Shown: positions 36,344-45,728 of the stretch, in pieces
How positions within the stretch are numbered: position 1 is the stretch's first letter
Layout: each line of letters begins with the position of its first letter
Assembly (NCBI RefSeq): GCF_036250735.1
Contig: NZ_CP109430.1
Location: 4,774,001 to 4,838,000, forward strand
Source: Streptosporangium sp. NBC_01495
GTDB taxonomy: Bacteria > Actinomycetota > Actinomycetes > Streptosporangiales > Streptosporangiaceae
Reading direction: 5' to 3'
Length of the DNA stretch: 64,000 nucleotides
Position numbers and translations under genes: made by a program
Notes under the pieces: generated by a model
Database searches by the model: none
What the model saw: only the letters and a program-made list of their open reading frames with translations
What the model was told of the DNA's origin: nothing

Positions 36344-38833
36344 TCAGCGGCGCGCGCCTTCTCGCACTTCCAGGAGCGGCAGGCCCGCCGCGTACCGCCG
36401 GAAGAAACCGGCGGTCGGGGTGTCCGCGTCCGCGACGACGTCCGGGGTGCCCTCCGCGACCACCGCACCCCCGGCCGGACCGGCTCCCGGCCCCAGGTCG
36501 ATCACCCAGTCCGCGGACGCGGCGACGGGGATGTCATGTTCGGCCACGACGACGGTGTTGCCCGAGTCGAGCAACACATCGAGCGCGTCCACCACACGCT
36601 GGATGTCGGACGGGTGCAGGCCCGAGACGGGTTCGTCGAGAACGACGAGGCCGGCCTTGCGGCCCGCGGCACCGCGCTGGATCGCGGACGCCAGCTTCAG
36701 CCGCTGCGCCTCGCCGCCGGACAACTCTGTGGCGCTCTGGCCGAGCTGGAGATAGCCAAGCCCGACCTGGTTCAAGGCTCCCAGGGTTTCCGCGAGTTGC
36801 CTGGGTTCGGAGAACTGCTCCACAGCCTCGGCGACGGTCAACTCCAGCACCTGGTCGATGGCCAACCCCTGATACCTGATTTCCAAAGCCTCCGGCCTGT
36901 AGCGCCGCCCCTCGCACGCGTCGCAGACCACCCACACATCCGGCAGGAAGTGCATGTCGACCAGCTTGCGGCCATAACCGGTGCAGGTTTCGCAGCGGCC
37001 GCCACCTGCGGTGTTGAAGCTGAACCAGGAGGCGTTGACCCCGCGTCCGCGCGCCACGTCGGTTTCGGCGAACAGCTTGCGGACAACGTCGAACGCCTTG
37101 CTGTAGGTGGCCGGGTTGGACCGCGGCGTCCGCCCGAGCGGTTCCTGATCGACGACGGCGACCCAGTCGAACCCCTCGAGGCCGGTCACCTGTCGCACCG
37201 TGTCGGTCGTCGTCCCGTTCAGGGCGGCCTCCACGCCCGCCGCGAGCGCGCCGAGCAGGCTGCTCTTGCCGCTGCCGCTCACCCCGGTCAGGCAGGTGAG
37301 CCGACCGGCGGGGAAACGCACCAGGTCCGCGGTCACGTTGTGCGCACGCAGGCCGTGCAGCTCCACCCAGCCGGTGTCACCCCCGGCCGGACGGCGGGTC
37401 CGGCGCAGTCGCGGCCCCTTACCGGCCAGATAGCGCCCGGTCAGCGACGTCGGGTGGGCGGCCACGTCGGCGGGAGGACCCGACACCAGGATCTCACCGC
37501 CGAGGCGGCCCGCGCCGGGCCCCATATCGATCACCCAGTCGGCCCGGGCGATCAGCTCAGGGTCGTGCTCGACCAGCAGCACCGTGTTACCGGCCTTGCG
37601 CAGCTCCAGGGCGATGTCGAGCAGGTGCGCCTTGTCCGCCGGATGCAGCCCGGTCCCGGGCTCGTCCAGGACGAAGACGATGCCGCTCAGCTCGGTGCTG
37701 AGCTGCGCGGCGAGCCGGGTTCGCTGCAACTCCCCCCCGGACAGCGTCGCCGCGCTCCGAGACAGCTGGAGATGGGCAAGACCGAGCCGGTCGAGGATCC
37801 CGAGCCTGCGGCCCAGGTCCTGCAGCAGCGGCTCCCCCACCTCGCGCTGCCGGGCGTCCAGGTCGTCCGCCACGCGCTTCGCCCAGCTGCGCACCTCCCG
37901 TACTTCCACCTCGAGCAGGTCGGGATAGGTCAGCCCGCCGAGCCGCACGGATCGGGCCACCTGGTCGTACCCGCTGCCGCCGCAGGTGCCGCACGGCTGC
38001 TTGCGCATGTACGGCAGGTAGCGCTGCTTGGCGCTGGAGGTCTGGGCGTTCACGAACACCCGCTCCACCTCGGCGAGCGCGCCCCGCAGCGGCTGGCTCG
38101 AGGTGTAGGTCACCGAGACCGTCTCCTTCTTGTTCGACATGTCGACGGTCGCCTCGATCTTCTCCTCCCCCGTGCCGTACAGCACACGGTGACGGAACTC
38201 CTCAGGCAGCGACTGCCACGGCCGGCCGAGGTCCACCCCCCGCTTCTCGGCAAGCGCCGGTATGAACGCGTGCTCCCCCGACCGCCACTTCGCGTACCAG
38301 GGCGAGGCCCCCTCGAAGAGCGGAAGCTCCGGATGGGTGATGACCAGGTCCTCCTGCGCCTGCCAGCGCCCGCCCACCCCGTGGCAGTCCGCGCAGCTCC
38401 CTTCCGGCGTGTTGCGGTCGAAATGAGCGGTCGTCAGATATCCGTCCCCACTCTCCGCCGCCGGATCCGCGCCGATCCCCGGAAGGCGCGAGTACAGCAG
38501 CCCCAGATGCCCGTCGATGCCGGTGATCGTCGCGACCGTGGACCGGGGGTTGCGGTTCAGACGGCGCTGGTCGACCGCGAGCGTCGCGCCGAGTCCCAGG
38601 ATGCGGTCGACCTTCGGCCGATTGCGCTGGGTGATGTACTGCCGCACGAACGGCGAAAGCCCCTCCAGATACCGCAGTTGGGCCTCATTGTGCAGGGTGT
38701 CGATGGCCAGCGAGGTCTTGCCGCTGCCGCTCACTCCGGTGAAGGCGATGAGCCGCCCCTTGGGAATGCTCACCGTCACATCCCGCAGGTTGTTGGTACG
38801 AGCCCCCACCACATCGATGGTCTCGCACCCCAT
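36344..38833 (-). CDS. UvrA-like ABC ATPase (drug resistance / repair type)
   Basis: 829 residues from ATG 38833 ([20 protein letters not shown]). Two ABC cassettes are present, with Walker [10 protein letters not shown] and GVSGSGKSS and signatures TLSGGELQR and ELSGGEAQR. Zinc-binding CxxC groups include [27 protein letters not shown] and CDACEGRRY. The protein is shorter than canonical UvrA (about 950). It resembles the UvrA2/DrrC group found near drug-resistance genes, thought to release DNA-bound drugs. Stand-alone, with no uvrB or uvrC nearby. Confidence 0.9.
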   Translation of the reverse strand: MGCETIDVVGARTNNLRDVTVSIPKGRLIAFTGVSGSGKTSLAIDTLHNEAQLRYLEGLSPFVRQYITQRNRPKVDRILGLGATLAVDQRRLNRNPRSTVATITGIDGHLGLLYSRLPGIGADPAAESGDGYLTTAHFDRNTPEGSCADCHGVGGRWQAQEDLVITHPELPLFEGASPWYAKWRSGEHAFIPALAEKRGVDLGRPWQSLPEEFRHRVLYGTGEEKIEATVDMSNKKETVSVTYTSSQPLRGALAEVERVFVNAQTSSAKQRYLPYMRKQPCGTCGGSGYDQVARSVRLGGLTYPDLLEVEVREVRSWAKRVADDLDARQREVGEPLLQDLGRRLGILDRLGLAHLQLSRSAATLSGGELQRTRLAAQLSTELSGIVFVLDEPGTGLHPADKAHLLDIALELRKAGNTVLLVEHDPELIARADWVIDMGPGAGRLGGEILVSGPPADVAAHPTSLTGRYLAGKGPRLRRTRRPAGGDTGWVELHGLRAHNVTADLVRFPAGRLTCLTGVSGSGKSSLLGALAAGVEAALNGTTTDTVRQVTGLEGFDWVAVVDQEPLGRTPRSNPATYSKAFDVVRKLFAETDVARGRGVNASWFSFNTAGGGRCETCTGYGRKLVDMHFLPDVWVVCDACEGRRYRPEALEIRYQGLAIDQVLELTVAEAVEQFSEPRQLAETLGALNQVGLGYLQLGQSATELSGGEAQRLKLASAIQRGAAGRKAGLVVLDEPVSGLHPSDIQRVVDALDVLLDSGNTVVVAEHDIPVAASADWVIDLGPGAGPAGGAVVAEGTPDVVADADTPTAGFFRRYAAGLPLLEVREGARR

Positions 38834-39034
38834 GATCTCAACGTTCCTTACGAACGCGGTCAACCTTCGTCCATCCTCTCGCAACACAGCAGAACATGGG
38901 CGGACAGGCGCCCACCCATGCCGAACAAACCGATCACGCCACTACGCGGCGGCCGCTCGTCACAATGGCGCTGAGCGGCCGCTTCGCCAGATCTCTCAGC
39001 ACGTGGCCGGTCTCGATGCGGCCCGTGCCGCCGA

Positions 39035-39562
39035 TCAGGGCCGAGACACCTCGGTGAGCTTGTCGACGCCGGGGGCGTAGGCGGTCATCCAGTGCGGACG
39101 CAGCCGGTAGTAGACCACATCGTTGTCCCAGTCGAAGAAGTCGTCACCGTAGAAGTCCTTGAGGTAGGCGAGCAGGTACGGCCAGTCCGCGGCCGGCTCG
39201 CCGTGCTGGGGGTTGAGGATCTCCACCGTGCCGTGCGTGAACACGCCCAGATCCTCCCCGCGCATGTGCGCGGCGCTGACGGCGGGGCGGACGGCGAGAT
39301 GGCGGGCCTTGGCGGCGCCGCGCGCCGTGCCGAAGAGCCACCTGCCGTGCAGGAAGTGCCCGTCCACACCGCTGATCCGCGGCTCGCCCTTCGCCGTCAC
39401 CGTGGACAGGGCCAGGGTGCACATGCCGGTCAGGATCCGGGTGACGTGCTCCGCTGTCAGGGTGTTCTCGGTGACGATCGAACGGAGGTGCGAGGTGGAG
39501 CGGGAAAGGGAGGCTTCCAGGAGAGCCTGAAGCTCCTTGAGCTCCTCGGGTGTTTCGCGCAT
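39035..39562 (-). CDS. Pyridoxamine 5'-phosphate oxidase-family protein
   Basis: 175 residues. TLALSTVTAKGEPRISGVDG, FLHGRWLFGTARGAAKARHL and VSAAHMRGEDLGVFTHGTVE show the split-barrel flavin or F420-binding fold of PPOX-family proteins. An N-terminal helix of 45 residues (EELKELQALLEASLSRSTSH) precedes it. Such proteins are often F420-dependent reductases or haem-binding proteins. Activity cannot be fixed from sequence alone. Confidence 0.8.
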   Translation of the reverse strand: MRETPEELKELQALLEASLSRSTSHLRSIVTENTLTAEHVTRILTGMCTLALSTVTAKGEPRISGVDGHFLHGRWLFGTARGAAKARHLAVRPAVSAAHMRGEDLGVFTHGTVEILNPQHGEPAADWPYLLAYLKDFYGDDFFDWDNDVVYYRLRPHWMTAYAPGVDKLTEVSRP

Positions 39563-39713
39563 TGAAGTCCTTGTCTATCCGTGAGGCCCCGGTCCGCACC
39601 CACATCGGTGCCGACCGGTGAATCCATGATCGCCCTAAAACTTGACGTCTTGTGTCATGTTTTTTATCTGTTCTGCGGACGCCGCCGGGTCGATCTTGAG
39701 GTAGGGCGTGCAG

Positions 39714-40111
39714 CTACGTTGCCGGATCGCTTGGCCTGCTGTTCTGTGAGAACGCCGCCCGTGCGCCCCATGTGACGGCACCGGCGAGCCCTACCACGGT
39801 CAAGGCCGTCCAGGGCAGTATGGTCACTCCTGCGGTGGCCAGCAGCAGCCCGCCGATCAGCGCACCACCACCGATGCCCAGGTTGAACGCGGCAACGTAC
39901 CAGGATGAGGCCGCGTCGGGGCGGTTGCACCCAGCCGGAGTACGGCTGTCTGCGGGCTCACCGGCAGGGACGCCAATGCGAACCCCCACAAAGCGATGGC
40001 CGTCGTAGCGATCGGTGACAGATGGGCGCCAAGGCCCAGCGCGGCCAGTGCGATGGCCATCAATGCGGCGGCACCGGACATGACCAGCCGTGGTCGCCGG
40101 TCCACGAGCAT
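39714..40111 (-). pseudogene. MFS transporter C-terminal remnant with frameshift
   Basis: One frame encodes RLVMSGAAALMAIALAALGL and IATTAIALWGFALASLPVSP. After a frame change near 39915 the other frame gives SSWYVAAFNLGIGGGALIGG and LLLATAGVTILPW...VGLAGAV. These are helices of the C-terminal half of a DHA1-type MFS exporter. The N-terminal half is missing. Non-functional remnant. Confidence 0.65.
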
Positions 40112-40205
40112 TCCGCTGTGCTGATCGCGAGCACGACCAGGCCGGCGCGTCGGCGCGAGGAAGCCGCAGCGAACGCGCCGGCCTGCTCGGTATCAGGAAG
40201 AGCCG

Positions 40206-41015
40206 TCACGCCGAGCGCGGGACGATCGTCGCGAGGAACTCGCGAACAAGCCGCAGCCAGGTCGCGCGGTCGGGTTCCTCCAGAACGTGCGCGGCGCCGG
40301 GAAGCTCGACGAGCTTGGCTTCAGGGATACCAGCGGCCAGGCGGTGGGAACTGTCGGGCAGGACCAGACGGTCACCGGTCGGCACCACGACCAGGGTGGG
40401 TACGGTCACTCGCGCGAGGTCCTCGCGCACATCCACCCGCGACACCAGATCGAAGTGATCCACCGTTCCCGGTGGCATCCCCTCCTGGGTCTGCGCCACC
40501 ATGGTGTCAAGGTCGGCCTGGGAAATCTCCGCCAGACGCGCCGGCGACAGGCACGACAAGCAAGCCAGCCGAGCCACGGCGCTCCACTCACCCGCACGGG
40601 CCAGCGTCTTGACGAGCTGGGCGGCCAGCGCCAGGACCGGGTCCGCGATGGGGAACCCCGCGGTGAGCACGAGTGCTGTGACCCGCTGGGGATGCCGTCT
40701 GGCGATCCGGACCGCCACGGCACTGCCCAGCGACTCACCCAGGACGGCGAAGGAGCCGTGTCCCTGCGCGATGGCGGACGTCACCAACTGGTCGGCCAGC
40801 TCATCGAGCTGCAGCGGTTCCGTGGCGACGGGTGTGGCGCCGACGCCCGGGTAATGCGGGCCGATGACGGTGTGGTCACGTGAGAGATCGTCGAGGACCA
40901 GGCCGAAGTTGCCGTGAATCCCACCGCCGGCACCGTGGGCGAGCAGGAGCGCGGGGCCGTCGCCCTGTACCAGAACGTCGAAGCGAGGCTGAGGAAGCGC
41001 GTATTCGTTCATCAT
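40206..41015 (-). CDS. Alpha/beta hydrolase under MerR control
   Basis: 269 residues from ATG 41015 (a second ATG follows at 41012). ALLLAHGAGGGIHGNFG is the oxyanion region. VLGESLGSAVAVRIARRHP holds the nucleophile Ser. VPTLVVVPTGDRLVLP and PGAAHVLEEPD supply Asp and His. It is divergent from a MerR gene whose operator sits in the overlong -35/-10 spacer of this gene's promoter, so it is the likely MerR target. Substrate unknown. Confidence 0.88.
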   Translation of the reverse strand: MMNEYALPQPRFDVLVQGDGPALLLAHGAGGGIHGNFGLVLDDLSRDHTVIGPHYPGVGATPVATEPLQLDELADQLVTSAIAQGHGSFAVLGESLGSAVAVRIARRHPQRVTALVLTAGFPIADPVLALAAQLVKTLARAGEWSAVARLACLSCLSPARLAEISQADLDTMVAQTQEGMPPGTVDHFDLVSRVDVREDLARVTVPTLVVVPTGDRLVLPDSSHRLAAGIPEAKLVELPGAAHVLEEPDRATWLRLVREFLATIVPRSA

Positions 41016-41022
41016 GCCGGCC

Positions 41023-41054
41023 ACGCTAAACTCCGACACCGATGTCAGAGTCAA
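41023..41054 (-). promoter_or_regulatory. MerR-type promoter with operator in a 20-bp spacer
   Basis: On the minus strand TTGACT (41054-41049) and TAGCGT (41028-41023) are separated by 20 bases. They contain the near-palindrome CTCCGACA-CCGA-TGTCAGAG (41031-41050, plus-strand reading) with one mismatch. Overlong spacers filled by dyads are the hallmark of MerR-activated promoters. This one reads toward the hydrolase. Confidence 0.65.
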
Positions 41055-41079
41055 GCCCGATTGGTGTGAGGCAAAACAC

Positions 41080-41469
41080 ATGCGCATGAAGGAGATGGTC
41101 CGGCGCACCGGAGTCCACGAGCGGCTGCTGCGCTACTACGAGCAGCAAGGACTACTCACCCCCGAAAGACTGCCAAGTGGCTATCGGGTCTACAGCGACT
41201 CCGACGTGGAAACGGTGCGCCGCATCCGCTGCCTCCTGACCGCTGGACTCACCACTACCCTGATCGGCCGGGTCCTGCCCTGCATCCGTGCGGAGGAGGA
41301 GCGGCTCGTCCCCGCCTGCCCCGACCTGGTCGCCCAGCTGCAGCAGGAACGGCAACGCATCACCATGGCCATCCAAGAGCTGCAGACGTCGCGCAACATG
41401 CTGGACGTCGTCATCACCGCCGCACCACACCAGACGGAGAGGCAACCGGACACTCCCCTTACTGGTTGA
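41080..41469 (+). CDS. MerR-family regulator (short)
   Basis: 129 residues from ATG 41080. MRMKEMVRRTGVHERLLRYY, LTPERLPSGYRVYSDSDVET and VRRIRCLLTAGLTTTLIGRV form the MerR DNA-binding domain. A coiled-coil dimerisation helix follows (LVAQLQQERQRITMAIQELQ). There are no metal-binding cysteines at the usual positions, so an organic ligand or stress signal is likelier than a metal. Confidence 0.9.
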   Translation: MRMKEMVRRTGVHERLLRYYEQQGLLTPERLPSGYRVYSDSDVETVRRIRCLLTAGLTTTLIGRVLPCIRAEEERLVPACPDLVAQLQQERQRITMAIQELQTSRNMLDVVITAAPHQTERQPDTPLTG

Positions 41470-41994
41470 GCTCTCCGATGACGCTCGTGCTGCCCAGCGA
41501 CAGGTGCTGAGCCTCACCGAAGTCGGTCGCGACGGGGTTGCTGCGGCGACTACGAGAACCGGCCGACCGCGACATCACCCGCTACTTCACCATCCTGGCG
41601 CTCCTCTCCCAGCTCCCAAATGTCCGCAACCGGTTATCGACAGCACTCACCTGCGGTTCGGTGATCGAACCGGCGAGTGTCGACAGACGACCGTTAACCA
41701 TCAAGATCATTATCGCCGCCAACGGCTGCCCCGCTGCTACTCACGCCCGTCACCGCCGAACATGACCCACACAGTCGCCGTCGCCCCCCCGAACAGCACG
41801 AATACCACATATTCGCTGGTCAGGAAAATGTGTTGGATTCGCGGCAGATACTGCGGTAACCCTGGGTGTGGTTGCCGCATTACCTGGTGCCGTTCACCCA
41901 AATCGCCGAGCACGCACCCGGGCTCGCCCCCTGGGCCAACGGAACCCGGACCCGGTCTCACCCGTGAACCGGGCTCGTCAGCCCGACCGGACCA
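41470..41994. other. Stretch without a recognisable gene
   Basis: A plus-strand frame reads PADRDITRYFTILALLSQLP at about 41560-41620, protein-like but unidentified and not in an intact gene. The rest shows no convincing coding sequence. It ends at the palindromic element. Confidence 0.3.
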
Positions 41995-42070
41995 GGGTCC
42001 CGGTAGTAATAGACCGCATCATTACTGATCAGCGAAACTCGTTGGTTTGCGGCGATTACTACCGGGACCC
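41995..42070. repeat. 76-bp palindromic (MITE-like) element
   Basis: GGGTCCCGGTAGTAAT (41995-42010) and ATTACTACCGGGACCC (42055-42070) are perfect 16-bp inverted ends around 44 bases. The same 16-mer recurs at 51488-51503, and a close variant forms the outer ends of the 89-bp repeats at 28953 and 33933. No target duplication is seen. It looks like the two ends of an insertion sequence brought together, or a miniature derivative. Confidence 0.6.
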
Positions 42071-42307
42071 GGTGAAGACCTCGATCTCCGGACCGTCGCC
42101 GACTCGCCCCCGGCCGGGGCGGGTACCCGGTGCTCATCACCGGCTACGCCTGCAGCACCGCGCATTTTCGCAACCCGTCCGGCCACACGGACGCCCGGCG
42201 CGCCACGTTGCCCGCCGAGGTATTCGGTTCCTTCTTCGGCTGTTCCGGTGGCCGATCGCCTTGCGGAACACCACTGAAAGCGGCTGTGAGCTAGATCACG
42301 GTTGAGG

Positions 42308-42324
42308 TTGACCTTGGGTCAAGG
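42308..42324. promoter_or_regulatory. MerR-like operator upstream of serine hydrolase
   Basis: TTGACCTTGGGTCAAGG contains two overlapping dyads (TTGACC/GGTCAA and CCTTG/CAAGG), 63 bases before the ATG at 42388. This type is bound by MerR-family regulators. One is encoded just downstream at 44106. The -10 is not obvious. Confidence 0.45.
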
Positions 42325-42387
42325 TGAAAGCTCGGCGCAGCGGCACAACGCCGACCGGACATAACAGACTTGAAGGAGTACACCACC

Positions 42388-43953
42388 ATGTCCATCACCC
42401 TTTCCGACCAGGACAAGAGCACCCTGCGGACCGCCGCGTACGGCGCCGTGTCGCTGATGGCCGCCGCGGACGCCATTGGCAAGCCCCACAAGACCGCCAT
42501 GAACGGTTCCGTCGCCCTGGCGTCGGCGACCGGCCCGATCGGGCACGTGCTCGCCGCGAAGTCGAAGGACATCGACCTGAAGAGCAGGTCCGCCGCCGAA
42601 CTCGCCGACCAGGTGCTTCCGGCCCTGACCGTGGCCATGAGCCTGCTGGAGAAGCAGGATCCGGTCGAGGCCGACAACTTCCGCGGCATCGTCCTCATCG
42701 CCATCGACGCAGCCACCCAGCTCCGCCAGGGGGCACCCAACCCCGCCCTGGCCGAGATGGCCCGCAAAATCACCGCCGCCCTCGACGCCGCCGGGGTGAC
42801 CACTGCGGACAGCGGGGCTGCGCCGGCGGCTGCTGCCGGGAAGGATCGCCCGGAGCTGCAGAAGGCCATCGAGGAGATCGTCGATTCCGGTTTCGTCGGG
42901 GTGACGATGCGCGTGAACGATGAGCGGGGCGAGTGGGTCGGCAGCGCCGGGGCGGCCGAACTGGGCGGGACCGCCAAGCCGCCGATCAACGGACACGTCC
43001 GGATCGGCAGCAACACCAAGACCTTCACCGCGACCCTGGTGCTGCAACTGGTAGCCGAGGGCAAGATCGGGCTGGACACCCCGGCGGGGGCCTATCTGCC
43101 GGAGTTCGGGCTGGACGAGCGGATCACGGTGCGGATGCTGCTGCAGCACACCAGCGGGGTGTTCAACTTCAGCGGCGAGGTCAACGCCGACGGGACGATC
43201 GCGCCGGGCATCCCCATCCCCTACAGCACCACCGGCAAAGAGTGGATGGACAACCGGTTCAAGACCTACCTGCCGCAGGAGCTGGTGGAGCTGGCGTTGT
43301 CCAAGCCGCCGCGGTTCGAGCCGGGAACGGGCTGGAGCTATTCCAACACCAACTACGTGCTGGCCAGGCTGCTGATCGAGAAGGTCACCGGCCACTCGCT
43401 CGCCGAGGAGATGCGGCGGCTGATCCTGGGGCCGCTCGGGCTGTCGGGCACCATGGTGCCCGACGGTCCGGAGATCCCCGGCCCGCACGCCCACGCCTAC
43501 TACCGCTACGAGAACGCCGGCGAGCACAAGACGATCGACATCACCCGCCAGAACCCCTCCTGGATCTCCAGCGGCGGCGACATGATCTCGACCACCCAGG
43601 ACCTGCACACGTTCATCTCCGCGCTGCTGGGCGGCAAGCTCCTGCCGGCCCCGCTACTGGCCGAGATGTGCGCCCCGCACCCGACGGGCATCCCGAACAT
43701 GGCCTACGGCCTGGGAGTGTTCGTGCTGACCACGGACGGCGGCGGCACCCTCATCTCCCACAACGGCGCCGCCGTGGGCCACGCGGCGCTGATGTACAGC
43801 ACACCCGACGGCAGCAAGACCCTGACCGCCGCGCTGAACTGCGTGGACGACGCCGACCTGTCCATCGCAGCAGCATTCCAGAACGCCCAGCAAAGGCTCC
43901 TCAACGAGGTGTTCGGCGGCGGGCAGGCCGATCCGGCTCAGCCGACGAACTGA
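42388..43953 (+). CDS. Two-domain beta-lactamase-fold serine hydrolase
   Basis: 521 residues; AAGGAG before ATG 42388. Residues 1-135 are an alanine-rich helical domain (STLRTAAYGAVSLMAAADAI, NGSVALASATGPIGHVLA). I recall similar sequences as free-standing actinobacterial proteins of unknown function. After a short Ala/Asp linker, residues 155-505 form a class C beta-lactamase/DD-peptidase domain with S208-x-x-K211 (GSNTK), YSN at 318-320 and HNG at 458-460. No signal peptide is visible, so it appears cytoplasmic. It may act as an esterase or peptidase. A MerR-like site precedes it. Confidence 0.85.
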   Translation: MSITLSDQDKSTLRTAAYGAVSLMAAADAIGKPHKTAMNGSVALASATGPIGHVLAAKSKDIDLKSRSAAELADQVLPALTVAMSLLEKQDPVEADNFRGIVLIAIDAATQLRQGAPNPALAEMARKITAALDAAGVTTADSGAAPAAAAGKDRPELQKAIEEIVDSGFVGVTMRVNDERGEWVGSAGAAELGGTAKPPINGHVRIGSNTKTFTATLVLQLVAEGKIGLDTPAGAYLPEFGLDERITVRMLLQHTSGVFNFSGEVNADGTIAPGIPIPYSTTGKEWMDNRFKTYLPQELVELALSKPPRFEPGTGWSYSNTNYVLARLLIEKVTGHSLAEEMRRLILGPLGLSGTMVPDGPEIPGPHAHAYYRYENAGEHKTIDITRQNPSWISSGGDMISTTQDLHTFISALLGGKLLPAPLLAEMCAPHPTGIPNMAYGLGVFVLTTDGGGTLISHNGAAVGHAALMYSTPDGSKTLTAALNCVDDADLSIAAAFQNAQQRLLNEVFGGGQADPAQPTN

Positions 43954-44105
43954 ACACCTGTAGCCCGTACGCCTCGAAGGACGGCCCTGCCGATCGTGCA
44001 TCAGGGAAAACGCGAACCGGGGCCTGGCCGAGCTCAACGAGCTCGGCCAGGCCCGTCCACATGCTCGGCTGTGAACTGCCTGGTCGCCGAGCTTGAGCAC
44101 AAGGC

Positions 44106-44933
44106 ATGATTTTGCAGATGAACGGAGTCACGATCGGGCAGGCGGCGGCATTCGTGGGCGTCACCGTGAAGACGGTGCGGCACTACCACAAGCTTGGCCT
44201 GGTGAAGGAGCCGGAACGCGACAGCTCCGGCTACCGGCGGTACGGATCGGCCGATCTGTTGCGGCTGGTGCAGGCCCGGACGCTGGCCACCGCCGGGGTG
44301 CCGCTGGCCGAGATCGGACCCCTGCTCGACGCCGATGCCGCGCTGTTCGCCGCCGCGCTCGCCGACGTCGAGCGGCAACTCACCGAACGGATCGAGGAGT
44401 TGATCGCGCGGCGTGACACGCTGCACCGGCTCGCCGATGGTGACCGAGCTCTGCTGGGCGACCGCGCTGTGGCACTGCTGGAGCGGATGCCCGGCCTCGG
44501 ATTCCCCGCGGACGAGGTGGCGGCCACCAGGGAGGGCTGGGTGCTGGCCAAGGCCCTGGTCCCAGAAGGCTTCGACGACTACCTCACCCATTTCGAGCAC
44601 GCCCTGCAAGACACCCGGCTCGTCGCCTTGGGCAAGCGCGTAGCCGAAGCCGCGGCCTGGGAACCGGACGACCCCCGCATCGCCGAGCTCGCCACCGCCG
44701 CGGCCGACCACTACCTCGCCAACCCCGCACTGCTGAAGACCGTGACCGGCCTGCAAGCCCGCACCGAGGCCGCGACCCGGTACACGCTGATCGCCCAACA
44801 CGGCGAAGAGCAGACGCCGGCCGCGGCGCGGCTGGCCGCGCTTTTCGAGACCAAGCTCCGCGCCGCCGGCATCCACATCCCCAGACGGGGTCCAGCCCAC
44901 ATAAGGTCAAAACCCACATTCAGTGGATCATGA
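44106..44933 (+). CDS. MerR-family regulator with large C-terminal domain
   Basis: 275 residues from ATG 44106; ATG 44118 would give the more usual start MNGVTIGQAAAFVGVT. VKTVRHYHKLGLVKEPERDS and SGYRRYGSADLLRLVQARTL form the MerR DNA-binding domain. A coiled coil is at about 75-105. The remaining 170 residues are a helical effector domain without cysteine pairs, so metal sensing is unlikely. It probably recognises the site at 42308-42324 and controls the serine hydrolase. No ribosome site is evident. Confidence 0.88.
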   Translation: MILQMNGVTIGQAAAFVGVTVKTVRHYHKLGLVKEPERDSSGYRRYGSADLLRLVQARTLATAGVPLAEIGPLLDADAALFAAALADVERQLTERIEELIARRDTLHRLADGDRALLGDRAVALLERMPGLGFPADEVAATREGWVLAKALVPEGFDDYLTHFEHALQDTRLVALGKRVAEAAAWEPDDPRIAELATAAADHYLANPALLKTVTGLQARTEAATRYTLIAQHGEEQTPAAARLAALFETKLRAAGIHIPRRGPAHIRSKPTFSGS

Positions 44934-44990
44934 ACCGGTCTTTCCCCTGGTCGCGGCCAGGCACAGTCTGCTGAGAACGCGCCGGGCGCA

Positions 44991-45021
44991 TGTACCGGAC
45001 AACATTCCCTTATCCGGTACA
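44991..45021. repeat. 9-bp perfect inverted repeat
   Basis: TGTACCGGA (44991-44999) and TCCGGTACA (45013-45021) flank 13 bases. It stands 57 bases after the MerR stop and could be its terminator or an operator. There is no T-run. Confidence 0.4.
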
Positions 45022-45108
45022 TGCCGCCGAGCTGGACGGCGTTGACCTGCTCCTCCCTGCCGATCTCCGGGAACCCCGCAGCGCCTCCAACCCGAAGATC
45101 TCCAGGTC

Positions 45109-45363
45109 AGAACCGGGGAGCTATCGACGTTCCTCCGCGCCAAAGGCATCGTCTCGCTGCAGCGCAACAGCGCCGGCCACTACACCATCACCCTGGCACC
45201 GGGCATCAACACGCTGGCATCGGTCCCGCAGGCGACGCTGGACCAGGCGGCCGACTGGAAGGGCGAGATCTACGCCAAGGTCGTCGACGCCTCCACCGTC
45301 GCGGTGCTGACCGGAGCCAACGGCGCCGCCGCCGACGAGCCGTTCTTCTTCCTGCTCCCCTGA
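45109..45363 (+). pseudogene. C-terminal fragment of an unidentified gene
   Basis: The frame reads RTGELSTFLRAKGIVSLQRN, SAGHYTITLAPGINTLASV and EIYAKVVDASTVAVLTGANG, to TGA at 45361. Codon-position GC and sequence look genuinely protein-coding, but no start codon or upstream continuation exists. Family unknown. Confidence 0.4.
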
Positions 45364-45728
45364 CCACCCGCGACCCCGCCGCCGCCGACGAGGCCGATGG
45401 GACGGATACGGTCTCGCCTGCACGCGGCTGATGGCGGAAACGCCGGCCTTTGGCCGAGGAGAAGGGGCTTGAGGAACATCTCTGCGAGATCGCGCGCCAA
45501 GCCCCGTCGTACCCGGTCAGGCGGGAGCGAGGGTACAGCCCGCGAAGAATCTTGAAGTCTTGGCCCAGATGCGCCACTCGGCCCTGACGCATCTGGGCGG
45601 CGCGAGCCGGCCGCCCTGGTGGACCAAGGCTGACGTGGGCATCCTTCCGACCCGGCGGCGATCCCGCACATAACCAGGTGCCGACCGGCCCGTACGGGAC
45701 AATCCCGGACGAATGCCAAGATGGGGTC
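45364..45728. other. Gene-free stretch before the LAL regulator
   Basis: No intact gene. A minus-strand frame (HLGQDFKILRGLYPRSRLTG) at about 45500-45570 could be a decayed fragment. The promoter of the LAL regulator should lie within the last 150 bases. Confidence 0.3.

Noticed and set aside
36536..38974. 812-codon plus-strand open frame
   Set aside because: Antisense of the UvrA-like ATPase, which has complete ABC and zinc motifs.
41995..42070. Rho-independent terminator
   Set aside because: The 16-bp arms are separated by 44 bases without a T-run, no gene ends just upstream, and the arm sequence recurs elsewhere as a terminus.
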